A stretch of 42,182 nucleotides of DNA from CAVQRC01 sp963715045 (lineage in GTDB: Bacteria > Planctomycetota > Planctomycetia > Pirellulales > Lacipirellulaceae). Location: assembly GCA_963715045.1 (NCBI GenBank), contig CAVQRC010000030.1:1-42182 (forward strand), read 5' to 3'. Under the pieces are notes generated by a model. That model worked only from the letters and a program-made list of their open reading frames with translations. It ran no database searches and was not told the DNA's origin. Positions 1 through 8,766 of this stretch are shown in pieces (position 1 is the stretch's first letter; every line of letters starts with the position of its first letter). The translations under genes were made by a program, and so were the position numbers.

Positions 1-1173
1 TTGATGTCCATGCCGAAGCTCGTGAAGTACTCGGCCGGTACGCCCACGATCGCCACGTTGCCGATCACGATTGCCTGGATCGTTGTCTCCTGTAGTTGGC
101 CCTGCTGCGGCTGGAGCTCCGCCCGCATCCCCCGAAAGATATCGATCGTTCGATCGGCGAACGAAGGCGCGTATTTGCGAACGTAACTGGCGACTTTCTC
201 GTCCTCGGTCGCCTCGTCATATTCACGGACCCGGAACGTGAACTTCTTCTTTACTGAACGCAGGCGATCCACGGTTTGCGGCTCTGCCTGGGCGAGCGTC
301 TCGCGAACCGCCGCCTTCATCCGCTCGACGGCCTCCCCGGTTGATACGCCCGTGATGTTGTGCGTGGATCCCGACGCCCCCTCGAGAAAGCAGACGATGC
401 CTCCCAATTCGGCTTCCAGCTCCTGAGCCGCCAAGCCGTAAAAACTTGGCGACCGTACTTCGGGTTGCCGCGTACCGATCGTATGCGTGGAGTGGTTGTA
501 GATCAGGGCCTGAAGCATGCCGCCGGGAGCACGAAATGCGAGCACGGGCAGTTGCGGATCGAAGGGTCCGGTTGGCCGCACGGCTCCTTCCCGCGATCCG
601 ACCCAATGAATCTTGCCGTCTTGCAGCAGTAATCGGCTGTTCGCTCCGACGGTCGCTTCCTCACCGAGATGAAACAGAAACTGCGATTGCTGATCACGGG
701 CGTTGGCGTCTGCCTGCTGCACGGACTTCACGATGGCCTCGCGAAGTCGCTGGCAGAACTCTGGTTCGCGTTCGCAACCGTGGATGCGTGTCGTACTCGG
801 CGCGTGGTGGGTGTGCGTCGCGTTGACAAGGATCTGGTCTGCCGGGATTCCGGTCGTGCGCTTGATTTCCTCTAGCGCCGGGTCGACGATCTCGGCTGGC
901 GTGAACAGCACGTCGCAGGCGACGATGGCGACTCGATTCTGTTGGGGCCCCCGCACGACCACGGCCACGGCGCAAGTCGCCTTCCTGCCCCTTGGCATAC
1001 CGGGGCCCGATCCCTCCCGAAAGCACCATCGAGTCGTCCGCTGTGATGGTTACCGCCGCCGCACCCGCGTGAACGTCACTTTTTTCTTCGGCGTAGCCAG
1101 TCGCCGCGAGGACCAGGGCGGCGATCATCGCGATCAGGGTCGCAACAACAGAGAGGTTGGCTCGTAGATTCAC
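1..1173 (-). CDS. Neutral/alkaline ceramidase-like secreted protein (5' part, frameshifted)
   Basis: Secreted protein resembling the N-terminal domain of neutral/alkaline non-lysosomal ceramidases (PF04734), which hydrolyse amide bonds of ceramide-like lipids; planctomycetes carry many such paralogues of unknown substrate. The GTG at 1173 begins a signal peptide (NLRANLSVVATLIAMIAALV, then cleavage near TGYA-EE). The family's histidine-rich metal-site segment is visible as NATHTHHAPSTT, with a later NHSTHTIG. The reading frame shifts once near 970-972: the first frame reads up to KGQEGDLR and the rest (AVAVVVRGPQQNRVAIV onward) continues open in another frame to the window edge; restoring one base joins them. 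The 3' end lies outside the window, so catalytic residues further on cannot be checked. Substrate is not predictable. Confidence 0.7.
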
Positions 1174-1333
1174 GGTGGGGCTCGCTTTGGGGGACGAGGT
1201 AAGAAGCGACGTTCGTGATCTAAGCACAATCGTCCGAACGTCGACTGAGGATAACATCTCGCCGAATCCGAGGCACGACTGCTTCCACAACTGAGCGGGC
1301 CCCGGTTCGAATAGATTGGCGGTATCATATCTG

Positions 1334-1366
1334 CCCCCAGACCCCAGACCCCAGACCCCAGACCCC
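1334..1366. repeat. CCCCAGA tandem repeat before the sulfatase
   Basis: About four and a half copies of the 7-base unit CCCCAGA lie between the divergent ceramidase-like and sulfatase genes, ending 10 bases before the sulfatase ATG. Related C-rich strings occur at 33228-33256 and, more loosely, near 6819-6846. Function unknown; it leaves no room for a normal ribosome binding site for the sulfatase. Confidence 0.8.
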
Positions 1367-1376
1367 TAAACTCCCC

Positions 1377-3044
1377 ATGCACCGTTCACTGCTCTTCCTC
1401 TCCGCATTCCTGGTCCCGCTGATCTCCTCAGCCGCTCCGACCCGCCCGAACATCGTCCTGATCCTGTCCGACGACATGGGTTTCTCCGATATCGGCTGCT
1501 ACGGAGGCGAGATTCAGACGCCGGTCCTGGATTCGTTAGCCGCCCGTGGCGTGCGGTTCACCCAGTTCTATAACGGTGCCCGGTGCTGCCCCACCCGCGC
1601 GGCGCTGCTGACCGGAATCTATGCCCACCAGGCGGAGATCGGCCACATGATGGACGATCGCGAATTGCCCGGATATCGCGGCGATCTCTCGCAGAATTGC
1701 CGCACGATTGCCGAAGTACTCCGGCCGGCCGGATATCGCTGCTACATGGCTGGCAAGTGGCATGTCACGAAACATCGGCTTCCAGAGGGCCCGCGTCACA
1801 ACTGGCCGCGACAGCGTGGTTTCGACAAATTCTTCGGCACGATCCATGGCGCAGGCAGCTTCTACGATCCGAATTCGCTCACCCGCGACAATACCCAGAT
1901 TGCGCCCGAATCAGACGACTTTTTCTACACCGATGCGATCAGCGACTATGCTGCGGAGACCATTCGCGAGCACAGTCGGCAGCACAGCGACCAACCTTTC
2001 TTTCTCTATGTGGCATACACGGCTGCCCACTGGCCAATGCATGCCCGTCCTCACAACATTGCCAAGTACGCAGGTCGCTACGACGCGGGCTGGGACGCGG
2101 TTCGCGAAGAGCGACTCGCGAAGATCCGCCGGTTGGGGCTCGTCGATTCGAGTTGGCAGCTATCCGCCCGCGATCCCAAGGTGCCGCCGTGGGCGGACGA
2201 GCCGCACCAGGAGTGGAACATTCGTTGTATGGAAGTCTATGCGGCGATGGTCGATTGCATGGACCAGGGCATCGGGCGGATTCGCGATGCAGTCGATGAA
2301 TCCGGAAATCGAAGCGATACGCTGGTGATGTTCCTGCAGGACAACGGAGCTTGCGCAGAGGGGTCCGGACGTTCGGCGCAGTTGAAGTACTCGGACGACC
2401 AACCGGAACTACTCAAGCCGATGGAGCCCGGAGCGCTTCAGCTTGACATGGTTCCCAAACGAACGCGCGATGGACGACCTCTACGCATGGGGGTCGGCGT
2501 GATGCCGGGCCCCGCGGACACCTATGTCGGCTATGGGCGGGGATGGGCGAACGCATCGAACACCCCGTTTCGCGAATTCAAGCATTGGGTTCACGAAGGC
2601 GGGATTGCGACCCCGCTGATTGCGCACTGGCCGGCGGGGATCACATCGGAGCACCACGGCCGACTGGAGCACCAGGCAAGTCACATCATCGACATCATGG
2701 CAACTTGCGTGGCGGCGGGGCAGGCCGACTACCCTGCGGAAATCGAAGGTCGGCCGATGGTTCCGCTGGCCGGCACGTCGCTGCTGCCGGCGTTCTCAGG
2801 TGAATCGATCCGGCGTGGAGAGCCTCTGTTCTGGGAACATGAGGGGAACCGGGCGGTACGGGACGGACGATGGAAACTGGTCGCGAAGGGCTCCGGGGGC
2901 GAATGGGAACTCTACGACATGGACACGGATCGCACCGAGACAACGGATCTGGCCGCGAAACAACCCGCACGCGTGACTGAACTTGCCGCCGCGTGGGACG
3001 CGTGGGCGGCGCGGACCCATGTCACCCCCTGGCCCTGGAAGTGA
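1377..3044 (+). CDS. Secreted type I (formylglycine) sulfatase
   Basis: Hydrolyses sulfate esters, most likely from sulfated polysaccharides, a typical planctomycete activity. A signal peptide occupies residues 1-20 (MHRSLLFLSAFLVPLISSAA). The metal-binding Asp pair is in ILSDDMG (residues 32-33). The activation motif C-x-P-x-R is present as CCPTR at residues 70-74, so Cys70 should be converted to formylglycine by a sulfatase-modifying enzyme encoded elsewhere. GKWHVTKHR and FLQDNGACAEGS match further active-site segments of the family. The length of 555 aa and the C-terminal WELYDMDTDRTETTDL segment are normal for planctomycete arylsulfatases. No Shine-Dalgarno is visible because the C-rich repeat abuts the start. 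It stands alone, without neighbouring polysaccharide lyases or transporters, so the substrate cannot be inferred. Confidence 0.95.
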   Translation: MHRSLLFLSAFLVPLISSAAPTRPNIVLILSDDMGFSDIGCYGGEIQTPVLDSLAARGVRFTQFYNGARCCPTRAALLTGIYAHQAEIGHMMDDRELPGYRGDLSQNCRTIAEVLRPAGYRCYMAGKWHVTKHRLPEGPRHNWPRQRGFDKFFGTIHGAGSFYDPNSLTRDNTQIAPESDDFFYTDAISDYAAETIREHSRQHSDQPFFLYVAYTAAHWPMHARPHNIAKYAGRYDAGWDAVREERLAKIRRLGLVDSSWQLSARDPKVPPWADEPHQEWNIRCMEVYAAMVDCMDQGIGRIRDAVDESGNRSDTLVMFLQDNGACAEGSGRSAQLKYSDDQPELLKPMEPGALQLDMVPKRTRDGRPLRMGVGVMPGPADTYVGYGRGWANASNTPFREFKHWVHEGGIATPLIAHWPAGITSEHHGRLEHQASHIIDIMATCVAAGQADYPAEIEGRPMVPLAGTSLLPAFSGESIRRGEPLFWEHEGNRAVRDGRWKLVAKGSGGEWELYDMDTDRTETTDLAAKQPARVTELAAAWDAWAARTHVTPWPWK

Positions 3045-3287
3045 ATCTGCGACGATTGAAAGGTTGACATTTCACCCTATGCGTTGCCGTTTTGCAGCGC
3101 CGCCCGCGATCCCTCGAGGCGATTCGCAAACCGCCTTCTGCGGCGACCGTCAAAATCGGACGCAGATCGCGTCGGCTGTAGCGATTGGCAGCCCGCGGGC
3201 GGCACCGTTCCCTGAAGGTTTGGACCCTGGCATTCGAATTGCACGAGCGATGTTCGACTCCCGACCACGCCTACGCTCGAGGATCCC

Positions 3288-4049
3288 ATGACCGCCACGA
3301 ACAAGCTCGCGTATCAAACTTCGCCTGCCCCACCACCGCTGGGACGGCCGAGCAGCACCCTTTACCGTTCGCTGCAGCACGTCTTTACGCTCGACGTGAC
3401 GCACTTCATGGTCCTGGATCAAGAACACGTCACGGAAACACCCCACGCCGACGCCGACCTCGAATTTCGAGTCCTCAACGAAACCGATATCCGGGCCCTC
3501 GCCTGGGAACCGGCATATGGCTTCGAAGCGGAGATGGCCTCCCGGATTATTTTCGGCCACGACGTCTGCGTGGCCGCATTCGTCGCCGGCCGACTCGCGG
3601 CCTACGCATGGTATGCCCTCGATTCGCTGGAAGCCGAACACAATCGAGGCCGGTCGCCCCACAGCGGTACGGCCGTGTCGCTGCCCCGCGACGCCGCCTT
3701 TCTCTACAAGGGATACACGGTTCCTGAGTACCGGGGACGGGGAATCTATGGCAGGATCCACCACTTCGCACTCGCGTCGCTCATCGCGCGAGGTGTGACC
3801 CGCATCTTTGCCACGGCCGACTGGACCAATCAGGCGGCTCTCAAGAGCTGCTACCGCGCGGGGTTCAACTATCTCGGCAACGTGTACCGTTTTGGCGGGG
3901 GCCGGTTCGTTGCTGGGGTTTATCCCCCTGCGGCCCGCGATCTCGGGGTGGTGCTCGGAAGGACTGCCCGTGTCACGCCTCGGTTCGAAGTCCCGCCGAC
4001 CGCCTGGTCGCGGGTTGTACCCGTCGTGAAGCGGACCACCGTCGCCTGA
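3288..4049 (+). CDS. GNAT-family N-acetyltransferase
   Basis: Predicted acyl-CoA-dependent N-acyltransferase, 253 aa. The central acetyl-CoA loop is visible as VPEYRGRGIYGRIHHFALAS (R-x-x-G-x-G/A type), followed by NQAALKSCYRAGFNYLGNV, the usual helix and strand after motif A. The first 60 residues are an extra N-terminal segment without a clear domain. A GAGG about 7 bases upstream supports the ATG at 3288. It is convergent with the exopolysaccharide-export genes that follow on the other strand; modification of a sugar or surface amine is possible, but the substrate is unknown. A 301-aa reading frame on the opposite strand over the same bases is a GC-driven shadow. Confidence 0.85.
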   Translation: MTATNKLAYQTSPAPPPLGRPSSTLYRSLQHVFTLDVTHFMVLDQEHVTETPHADADLEFRVLNETDIRALAWEPAYGFEAEMASRIIFGHDVCVAAFVAGRLAAYAWYALDSLEAEHNRGRSPHSGTAVSLPRDAAFLYKGYTVPEYRGRGIYGRIHHFALASLIARGVTRIFATADWTNQAALKSCYRAGFNYLGNVYRFGGGRFVAGVYPPAARDLGVVLGRTARVTPRFEVPPTAWSRVVPVVKRTTVA

Positions 4050-4088
4050 CCGCACCGCCGGTCCGCAGCCTTATGGGGACCTGCGCTG

Positions 4089-4931
4089 TCATCTCGCGTT
4101 GCTGAGAACTTCCTCGAGATCGGCAAGCGGGGGTATCGCTTCGAGCGACGGAACTTCTGGCAGCCGGCGGACCGGATAACTGAGCAACCCGACGTCGTCG
4201 GGCAGGCCAGCCCTTGCTCGGACCCGCAGCGGCTCGACCTGGACTGCGGAAGGCGACGCATGACCGGGCGACCTTTGGCGTTCGGGTACCCGATCCGTGT
4301 CAACTAGGAGGGCAACGCTCGGCAGGCGGCGGACTTCGTGCGGGATTGGCAACGGACGCGCGACCGCCAGCGAACTCGTCGAACCTCTGTGCACCACGTT
4401 CGCGGCTGGTCGCTCCAGTGCCGCTTCTTGAGCGGGGCTTCCTGTGGGTTCCGAGTCCTGCGGAAGTTGCGGACCGGTGTCTTCGGGACGAGGATCCTGC
4501 GGTGGCTCGTCGAGGGGCAGTGGATTTTGCGGCAGACCGGGCGGCAACGGCGGGAGCGGTGCCGAATCGGGCGCTGGCGTCGGCGTCACTTCCAAAGTCG
4601 CGTCATCTCGCGGGGTCGCCAGCGTCGGCTCGGAATCGCCGCCCCGATCTTCGGCCACCATCGGATGGCATGTTTCAGGTGCCGCCGCGCAGACGTGTTG
4701 TTTATAGAGTGGCCACGATGCGGGCCATTCGCGCCAACAGGTCGGTTTATGTCCGTAATAGCCGCAGTCGGGACCGCACGGCGACTGCCGAATCGCATCC
4801 TCGCCTACCGAGTGTTGCATCTTCCGGATATCGGTCGGGCAGCACTCCTCCGCCTGGCGGATCGCGCAGCCCGACCACGCCATCATGAAGATGAGCAAGG
4901 TCAAGCGGCGGGTTGGGAGGACGCTGTTCAT
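4089..4931 (-). CDS. Planctomycete-type lipoprotein next to Wza (Pro-rich, CWREWP motif)
   Basis: Unassigned family. The protein starts with a lipoprotein-like leader (RRLTLLIFMMAWSGC) and carries YYGHKPTCWREWPASW, a Cys/Trp motif that I recognise as recurring in otherwise unnamed planctomycete cell-envelope proteins. A long Pro/Glu/Asp-rich low-complexity stretch follows (roughly residues 95-180), then a C-terminal region ending LADLEEVLSNAR. The ATG at 4931 is chosen because AAGG lies five bases upstream; 4943 is an alternative in-frame ATG. It lies 75 bases downstream of the Wza-like gene on the same strand, so both probably form one transcript, suggesting an accessory envelope component for polysaccharide export. 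That role is inference from position only. Confidence 0.7.
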   Translation of the reverse strand: MNSVLPTRRLTLLIFMMAWSGCAIRQAEECCPTDIRKMQHSVGEDAIRQSPCGPDCGYYGHKPTCWREWPASWPLYKQHVCAAAPETCHPMVAEDRGGDSEPTLATPRDDATLEVTPTPAPDSAPLPPLPPGLPQNPLPLDEPPQDPRPEDTGPQLPQDSEPTGSPAQEAALERPAANVVHRGSTSSLAVARPLPIPHEVRRLPSVALLVDTDRVPERQRSPGHASPSAVQVEPLRVRARAGLPDDVGLLSYPVRRLPEVPSLEAIPPLADLEEVLSNAR

Positions 4932-5005
4932 CAAGACCTTCATGAGGTGGGCGACGCACGCTGCCGCCTTTCGTGACGGAACGTCGATCACCAGCGCCAA
5001 TGCCT

Positions 5006-6073
5006 CTAGAAACCTGTGTTGCCGCGAATTCCCGACTGTTGGAAGAACGCCAGACGCTGCGCCGTCTGAGTCGCCAGAAGCGTCACTCCCAGGGCACGTT
5101 CGATCGGCGAAACCAGTTTCGCAAGATGGGTGTCGAATGCCACCAGCTTGTCTTCTGAGACATACACACGGTCGCCCGGAAGCAATTGGTAATTCGTCGA
5201 AACATCTCCCCGCTGCGTAATCGCCAGCCAGTCAATCGGAAGGATCTGGTCGCCGCCGCAGTCGTTGCTCCCCGGTCGGGCGATCCACATCCGCGTTGAT
5301 GAGATCGACTGCAGACCGTTAATCTGCCCGACCGCGTCGAGCGCCGTCTCATTGCCTTTGACCGGCTGAATAAACACGGCGTCGCCAAGTCCCGCTCCCT
5401 GCGTGATGACGTAATAGACCTTGCTGTTGTAGCCGAATACATCGACCGCAACCTTCGGACTCTCGAGATACGTGGCGAGATGCGATTCGATCGCGGCTCG
5501 ACACTCGTCGATCGTCAGTCCCACCACGCGTACCCGACCGTAAGTTCCCAGGTTGACCTTGCCATCCGGCGCTACGAGATGCTCGCCGGCAATCTCCTGT
5601 TGCGAAGCGAGCCGGTTCAGCGAGACCCACACACTCGGCTCTTGCACGATCTTCTCGATTTCCCTTCGGATGGCAGCCTCCGCTTCTTCGACCGTCAACC
5701 CAACCACCCGGACAGAGCCGTAGTCGAAGCCGAGTTGGATATCGCCGCTGACCTGCACCACGTATTCGCCCGCAATCGGCTGGTTGCCGGGCACGTTCTG
5801 AGAGACGATCCCCAAAACGTCGAACGGCTGGATATGGTAGGGCGACCGCGGCACCAGATTGATCGCGTCGATCGTCAACACGTCCGGCGGCTCGACCACA
5901 TAGTCCGGAAGCGAAACTTTGCTCAACTCACGGGGGATCTCTGCAGGAACGCATGCGACGGGTCCGTTCTCTTTCTGACCCGGATAAATCAAGTTGCAGC
6001 CCGAACCAGCGATCACGGCCATCGCGATCAACCAGACGAAGCGCAGTGGGTGGCCACGGGACCGCATCCGCAT
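5006..6073 (-). CDS. Polysaccharide export outer-membrane protein (Wza-like)
   Basis: Outer-membrane polysaccharide export protein. The start at 6073 has AAAGGA upstream and gives a lipoprotein-like leader (residues 1-26, ending AVIAGSGC). The Poly_export domain follows, with YVVEPPDVLTIDAINLV and the later GEYVVQVSGDIQLGFDYG and VRVVGLTVEEAEAAI, and a second similar segment VAPDGKVNLGTYGRVRVVGL with TIDECRAAIESHL; SLBB-type segments come next, ending in NYQLLPGDRVYVSEDKL. A protein of about 355 aa matches the family. It would form the outer-membrane exit channel for an exopolysaccharide. No Wzc/Wzx/Wzy genes are in the window; only a glycosyltransferase stump at 6870-7058 and a GNAT gene hint at a once larger locus. 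Confidence 0.9.
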   Translation of the reverse strand: MRMRSRGHPLRFVWLIAMAVIAGSGCNLIYPGQKENGPVACVPAEIPRELSKVSLPDYVVEPPDVLTIDAINLVPRSPYHIQPFDVLGIVSQNVPGNQPIAGEYVVQVSGDIQLGFDYGSVRVVGLTVEEAEAAIRREIEKIVQEPSVWVSLNRLASQQEIAGEHLVAPDGKVNLGTYGRVRVVGLTIDECRAAIESHLATYLESPKVAVDVFGYNSKVYYVITQGAGLGDAVFIQPVKGNETALDAVGQINGLQSISSTRMWIARPGSNDCGGDQILPIDWLAITQRGDVSTNYQLLPGDRVYVSEDKLVAFDTHLAKLVSPIERALGVTLLATQTAQRLAFFQQSGIRGNTGF

Positions 6074-6295
6074 GCCTACTGATCCTTTCCGCACTCTGGA
6101 ATCGACCGTTAGATCCGTTTGTTTACGCACGGCTGCTACTTGCAGCACACGCCGTGCATTTCCTAGCATCGGTGGTGCTGCTAGAATCACTTAAGTGGAA
6201 CCAGCTAAACGACGAAAACCACATAGGGATTGGCAGTCTCGGTAATCTTCGTCGTAACCCTCACAGACCATTTCTTTTACGTAAGCGATTCAGTC

Positions 6296-6724
6296 ATGAG
6301 GCAAGGAGCGAGGACGCGGAGAGCACCCTCCTGGCGGATCGCTCTGATCGCGGTTGGCGGGCTGACGGCGATCACGACCTCGGCCACGGCCCAATACCCA
6401 CAGCGGCGTTATCAGCCGCAGACCGACACGATCAGTCCCTATTTGAACCTGCTTCGCGTCAACCCCAGCGGGCTGCCCAACTACTATTCACTCGTGCGTC
6501 CGCAGTTGGAATTCGATTCCTTCCGGCGGCAACAAACGGTCGCCGTGCAGCAGCAGCAACTCGCCCTCGATGCATTGCAGTCTAAGGCGGTGCAGACCGA
6601 TCGGTTCATCCGGCCGACCGGCACGCATGGCCGGTTCTTCGACACCGGCTCGACGGCCGGATTCATGTCGCCGTCGCACTACTACACCGTGCCAAACCAC
6701 TCTCGCCTTCGCGGCAGGCGTTGA
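6296..6724 (+). CDS. Small secreted protein of unknown function
   Basis: 142-aa protein with a clear signal peptide: an Arg-rich start (MRQGARTRRAPSWR), a hydrophobic stretch IALIAVGGLTAI and a cleavage site after ATA-Q. The mature part has PQRRYQPQTDTISPYLNLLR, a Gln-rich helix (QQTVAVQQQQLALDAL), and an Arg-rich end with HGRFFDTGSTAGFMSPSHYY. I have seen similar short 'YLNLL' secreted proteins in planctomycetes but know no function. It is divergent from the Wza-like gene across a 222-base gap that must hold both promoters. An upstream in-frame ATG at 6230 is rejected because it would bury the signal peptide. Confidence 0.6.
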   Translation: MRQGARTRRAPSWRIALIAVGGLTAITTSATAQYPQRRYQPQTDTISPYLNLLRVNPSGLPNYYSLVRPQLEFDSFRRQQTVAVQQQQLALDALQSKAVQTDRFIRPTGTHGRFFDTGSTAGFMSPSHYYTVPNHSRLRGRR

Positions 6725-6869
6725 CGTCGGGCGTAAATCGCGCTCGTACCCTGTCAATCTTCGAATTCAGGGTTCGCTCGCGCGACGAGCGTGCATCCTC
6801 GCATTCAACCGCAGCGCTGATCCCCGAGCCCTGATCCCCGACCCCGAATGCGGTCAGAGCTCTCGCTAG

Positions 6870-7058
6870 CTATCTCCGCCACCACCGGGCTCTCCGCTCG
6901 CGGACCAGCAACCCTGGCAGCGCGAATAGATTCCGGGCATACCGGCGACCCAGGCGATCTGGATTGCTGAGCGCACGGAACAGCCACGCCGTGCGAACTG
7001 CCCGGACCGACCGCGGCGCTCGAGTCTGCTGCCCGGCGAACAACGAGTGGCCAGCCAT
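6870..7058 (-). pseudogene. C-terminal remnant of a WecG/TagA/CpsF glycosyltransferase
   Basis: A 62-codon frame whose middle reads FAGQQTRAPRSVRAVRTAWL then FRALSNPDRLGRRYARNL. This matches the family's C-terminal signature as I know it (AG-x-x-x-RAPRW-x-x-x-x-LEWLFRLL-x-EP-x-RLWRRY). These enzymes add N-acetylmannosaminuronate- or ManNAc-type sugars to lipid-linked intermediates. The catalytic N-terminal three quarters are absent: only 27 bases separate it from the Uma2 stop at 7086. The best reading is a truncated glycosyltransferase left from a larger exopolysaccharide locus. The rest of the 6725-7085 gap holds only a loose C-rich string near 6819-6846. Confidence 0.55.
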
Positions 7059-7085
7059 GTGGTTTGGATAACCTGAAGGTTTGCG

Positions 7086-7778
7086 TCACAGCCGCATACT
7101 CATCAGCCGATAACGTCGGTACCCGCTCGAATCCACACTGCCTTCGAGCCGAAATCGGTGGCCCAGCGTGTCGGATCGCTGGTAGCCATCGCGGTCAACC
7201 GCGACCGGCACGAATTCCCGTTCCGTTCGTACCTGGATGCGAAATACCAACGGTTCTTGCCGAGCGTCGACCAGCCAGTACTCACAGACGCCGGCGGTGA
7301 AATAGGCGATCGGCAGGTCCCGCGTGTCCTTGTGGACCGAACTGTCACTGACCACTTCGACGATCAGATCAGGGCCGCCAACCAATTCGACGACGTCTGC
7401 TGCATCAGATTGGGCAGGCTTCAATTGGACCGCTTGTGACTTCAATGAAGCATGTGAGACAAAAACGAGGTCCGGCTCGACAGACAGGTCAGCATCCGGA
7501 TGAACCACCCGCATGCTGTCGGTCAGGAGCATTCCCAAATCGTCTTCGTCGATGATGTTACCGAGCGATCGTACAAGCTCGACTTTGACTCGGCCATGTG
7601 AAAACAGCATTTCCGGCGACATATCGACCTCGATCCGGCCACCAACGAAATCAATGCGGCCAGTACGGGGAAACTGCGCGGACGTGGTCCAGCGGCGAAA
7701 AGCAGCAAGCGACTGGACGGAAAGCGGCATTTCGAAGTCGCCGTTGAACGGGCCGGTGAAATGGACGATCGCAGACAT
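7086..7778 (-). CDS. Uma2-family (DUF820) endonuclease-like protein
   Basis: PD-(D/E)XK nuclease-fold protein of the Uma2/DUF820 family (PF05685), 230 aa. Characteristic segments are EPDLVFVS (residues 101-108), GGPDLIVEVVSDSSVHKD (135-151) with the acidic core, and CEYWLVDAR (165-173). The N-terminal HGRVKVELVRSL helix is also typical. The family is hugely expanded in planctomycetes and cyanobacteria; biological roles and targets are mostly unknown, with mobile-element links proposed. It is monocistronic here, 39 bases from the CBM9-like gene upstream on the same strand. Confidence 0.9.
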   Translation of the reverse strand: MSAIVHFTGPFNGDFEMPLSVQSLAAFRRWTTSAQFPRTGRIDFVGGRIEVDMSPEMLFSHGRVKVELVRSLGNIIDEDDLGMLLTDSMRVVHPDADLSVEPDLVFVSHASLKSQAVQLKPAQSDAADVVELVGGPDLIVEVVSDSSVHKDTRDLPIAYFTAGVCEYWLVDARQEPLVFRIQVRTEREFVPVAVDRDGYQRSDTLGHRFRLEGSVDSSGYRRYRLMSMRL

Positions 7779-7817
7779 CAGGATGCTACCGCGGTTCTGG
7801 GAACGGCTCCAAGTGCC

Positions 7818-8708
7818 TCATTCACCAAACGAGACGTAGGGAAAGATCTCCGGCACGTGCGAGTCCCATACGCCGTGCTTGCCCACGGCCCAGCCCCCCG
7901 AATCCTCGGCGGGAGACGCTTCCTTGTACTGATTGAAGCGAAACAGGTCGATCCGCCACTCGTCGCCCACGCGGGGAGGTAACGCCCGCCCATCACCCTT
8001 GGCCAGTGTTTCCATCCCCTTCCAGGGAAAGGCCAGTTCGGCGGTCCATCCCCGATCTCGATCCCGACGCTGATTCAGCGTTCCATCGACGTGAACTGCT
8101 GCCTGAAGGTTCGGCAGGTCCCAGGCGAGGCACGCCACCCGCTTGCCGCGAAGGTGGTTCTTGAATCCCACGCCATCGAAGACCTGAACTCCGGGGTCGG
8201 ACCGGCCTAAGCCGGGGATCTTGTCGTAACCATCTCGTTCGTAGGCGTCCTGCCAGACAAACAACGCTTCGTAGATCGTCCCGTAAGCGTTCATTTCGAA
8301 TTCGTAGTAGGCATCTTTCCCAGCAATGAATACCTCAATGTCGTTGTCTCGGTAGATGGGCGCATCGCGGTGCTTGAACTTCGCCACGACCAAGGGTTCT
8401 TCGACCCAGAACGCGATGTAAAGATAGGACGCGTCCCAGAGAATGGCCGCCTGCGTGTCGTGAATGGTGGGCCTCCCCGAGATCAAATCGACAAAGCGAT
8501 TGGTCCGGGTCGCGTTCCGCCAGCATGCTTCGTCGAGTTTGCCATCGATGACGAGTTCCTGGCTGCACTTCGCCGCCGCATAGCGGACAATTGTGGTAGG
8601 GTCGACGAGCAGTTGGGGATCGTTGGCCGCTGCGGGCTCTCCGCCGTGAGCGAGCGCCGCCAGGATCAACCAGCTCCCCAGGGCCTTGCAGCTACACTTG
8701 TTGTTCAT
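7818..8708 (-). CDS. Secreted CBM9-like carbohydrate-binding protein
   Basis: 296-aa secreted protein with the fold signature of family 9 carbohydrate-binding modules: ELVIDGKLDEACWRNA (residues about 50-66), AAILWDASYLYIAFWVEEP (86-104), YRDNDIEVFI and YYEFEMNAYGTIYE (about 118-146), and RGWTAELAFPWKGM. The leader has a basic start (NNKCSCK), a hydrophobic run GSWLILAALAH, and probable cleavage near the AAANDP segment. Planctomycetes carry many stand-alone proteins of this kind, presumably binding sugars outside the cytoplasm; no enzyme domain is present. Its 3' neighbour is Uma2 and its 5' neighbour a Gfo/Idh oxidoreductase, both on the same strand, so a sugar-uptake or oxidation theme is possible but unproven. 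Confidence 0.8.
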   Translation of the reverse strand: MNNKCSCKALGSWLILAALAHGGEPAAANDPQLLVDPTTIVRYAAAKCSQELVIDGKLDEACWRNATRTNRFVDLISGRPTIHDTQAAILWDASYLYIAFWVEEPLVVAKFKHRDAPIYRDNDIEVFIAGKDAYYEFEMNAYGTIYEALFVWQDAYERDGYDKIPGLGRSDPGVQVFDGVGFKNHLRGKRVACLAWDLPNLQAAVHVDGTLNQRRDRDRGWTAELAFPWKGMETLAKGDGRALPPRVGDEWRIDLFRFNQYKEASPAEDSGGWAVGKHGVWDSHVPEIFPYVSFGE

Positions 8709-8766
8709 CGCTCTTGCTGCTGTTGAGGGGGGGGCCGGGTTGGAGATGTCACATCTTAATCCGAGT

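Noticed and set aside
3150..4055. 301-aa minus-strand frame opposite the GNAT gene
   Set aside because: No family features; it is the antisense shadow of a GC-rich coding frame with clear acetyltransferase motifs.
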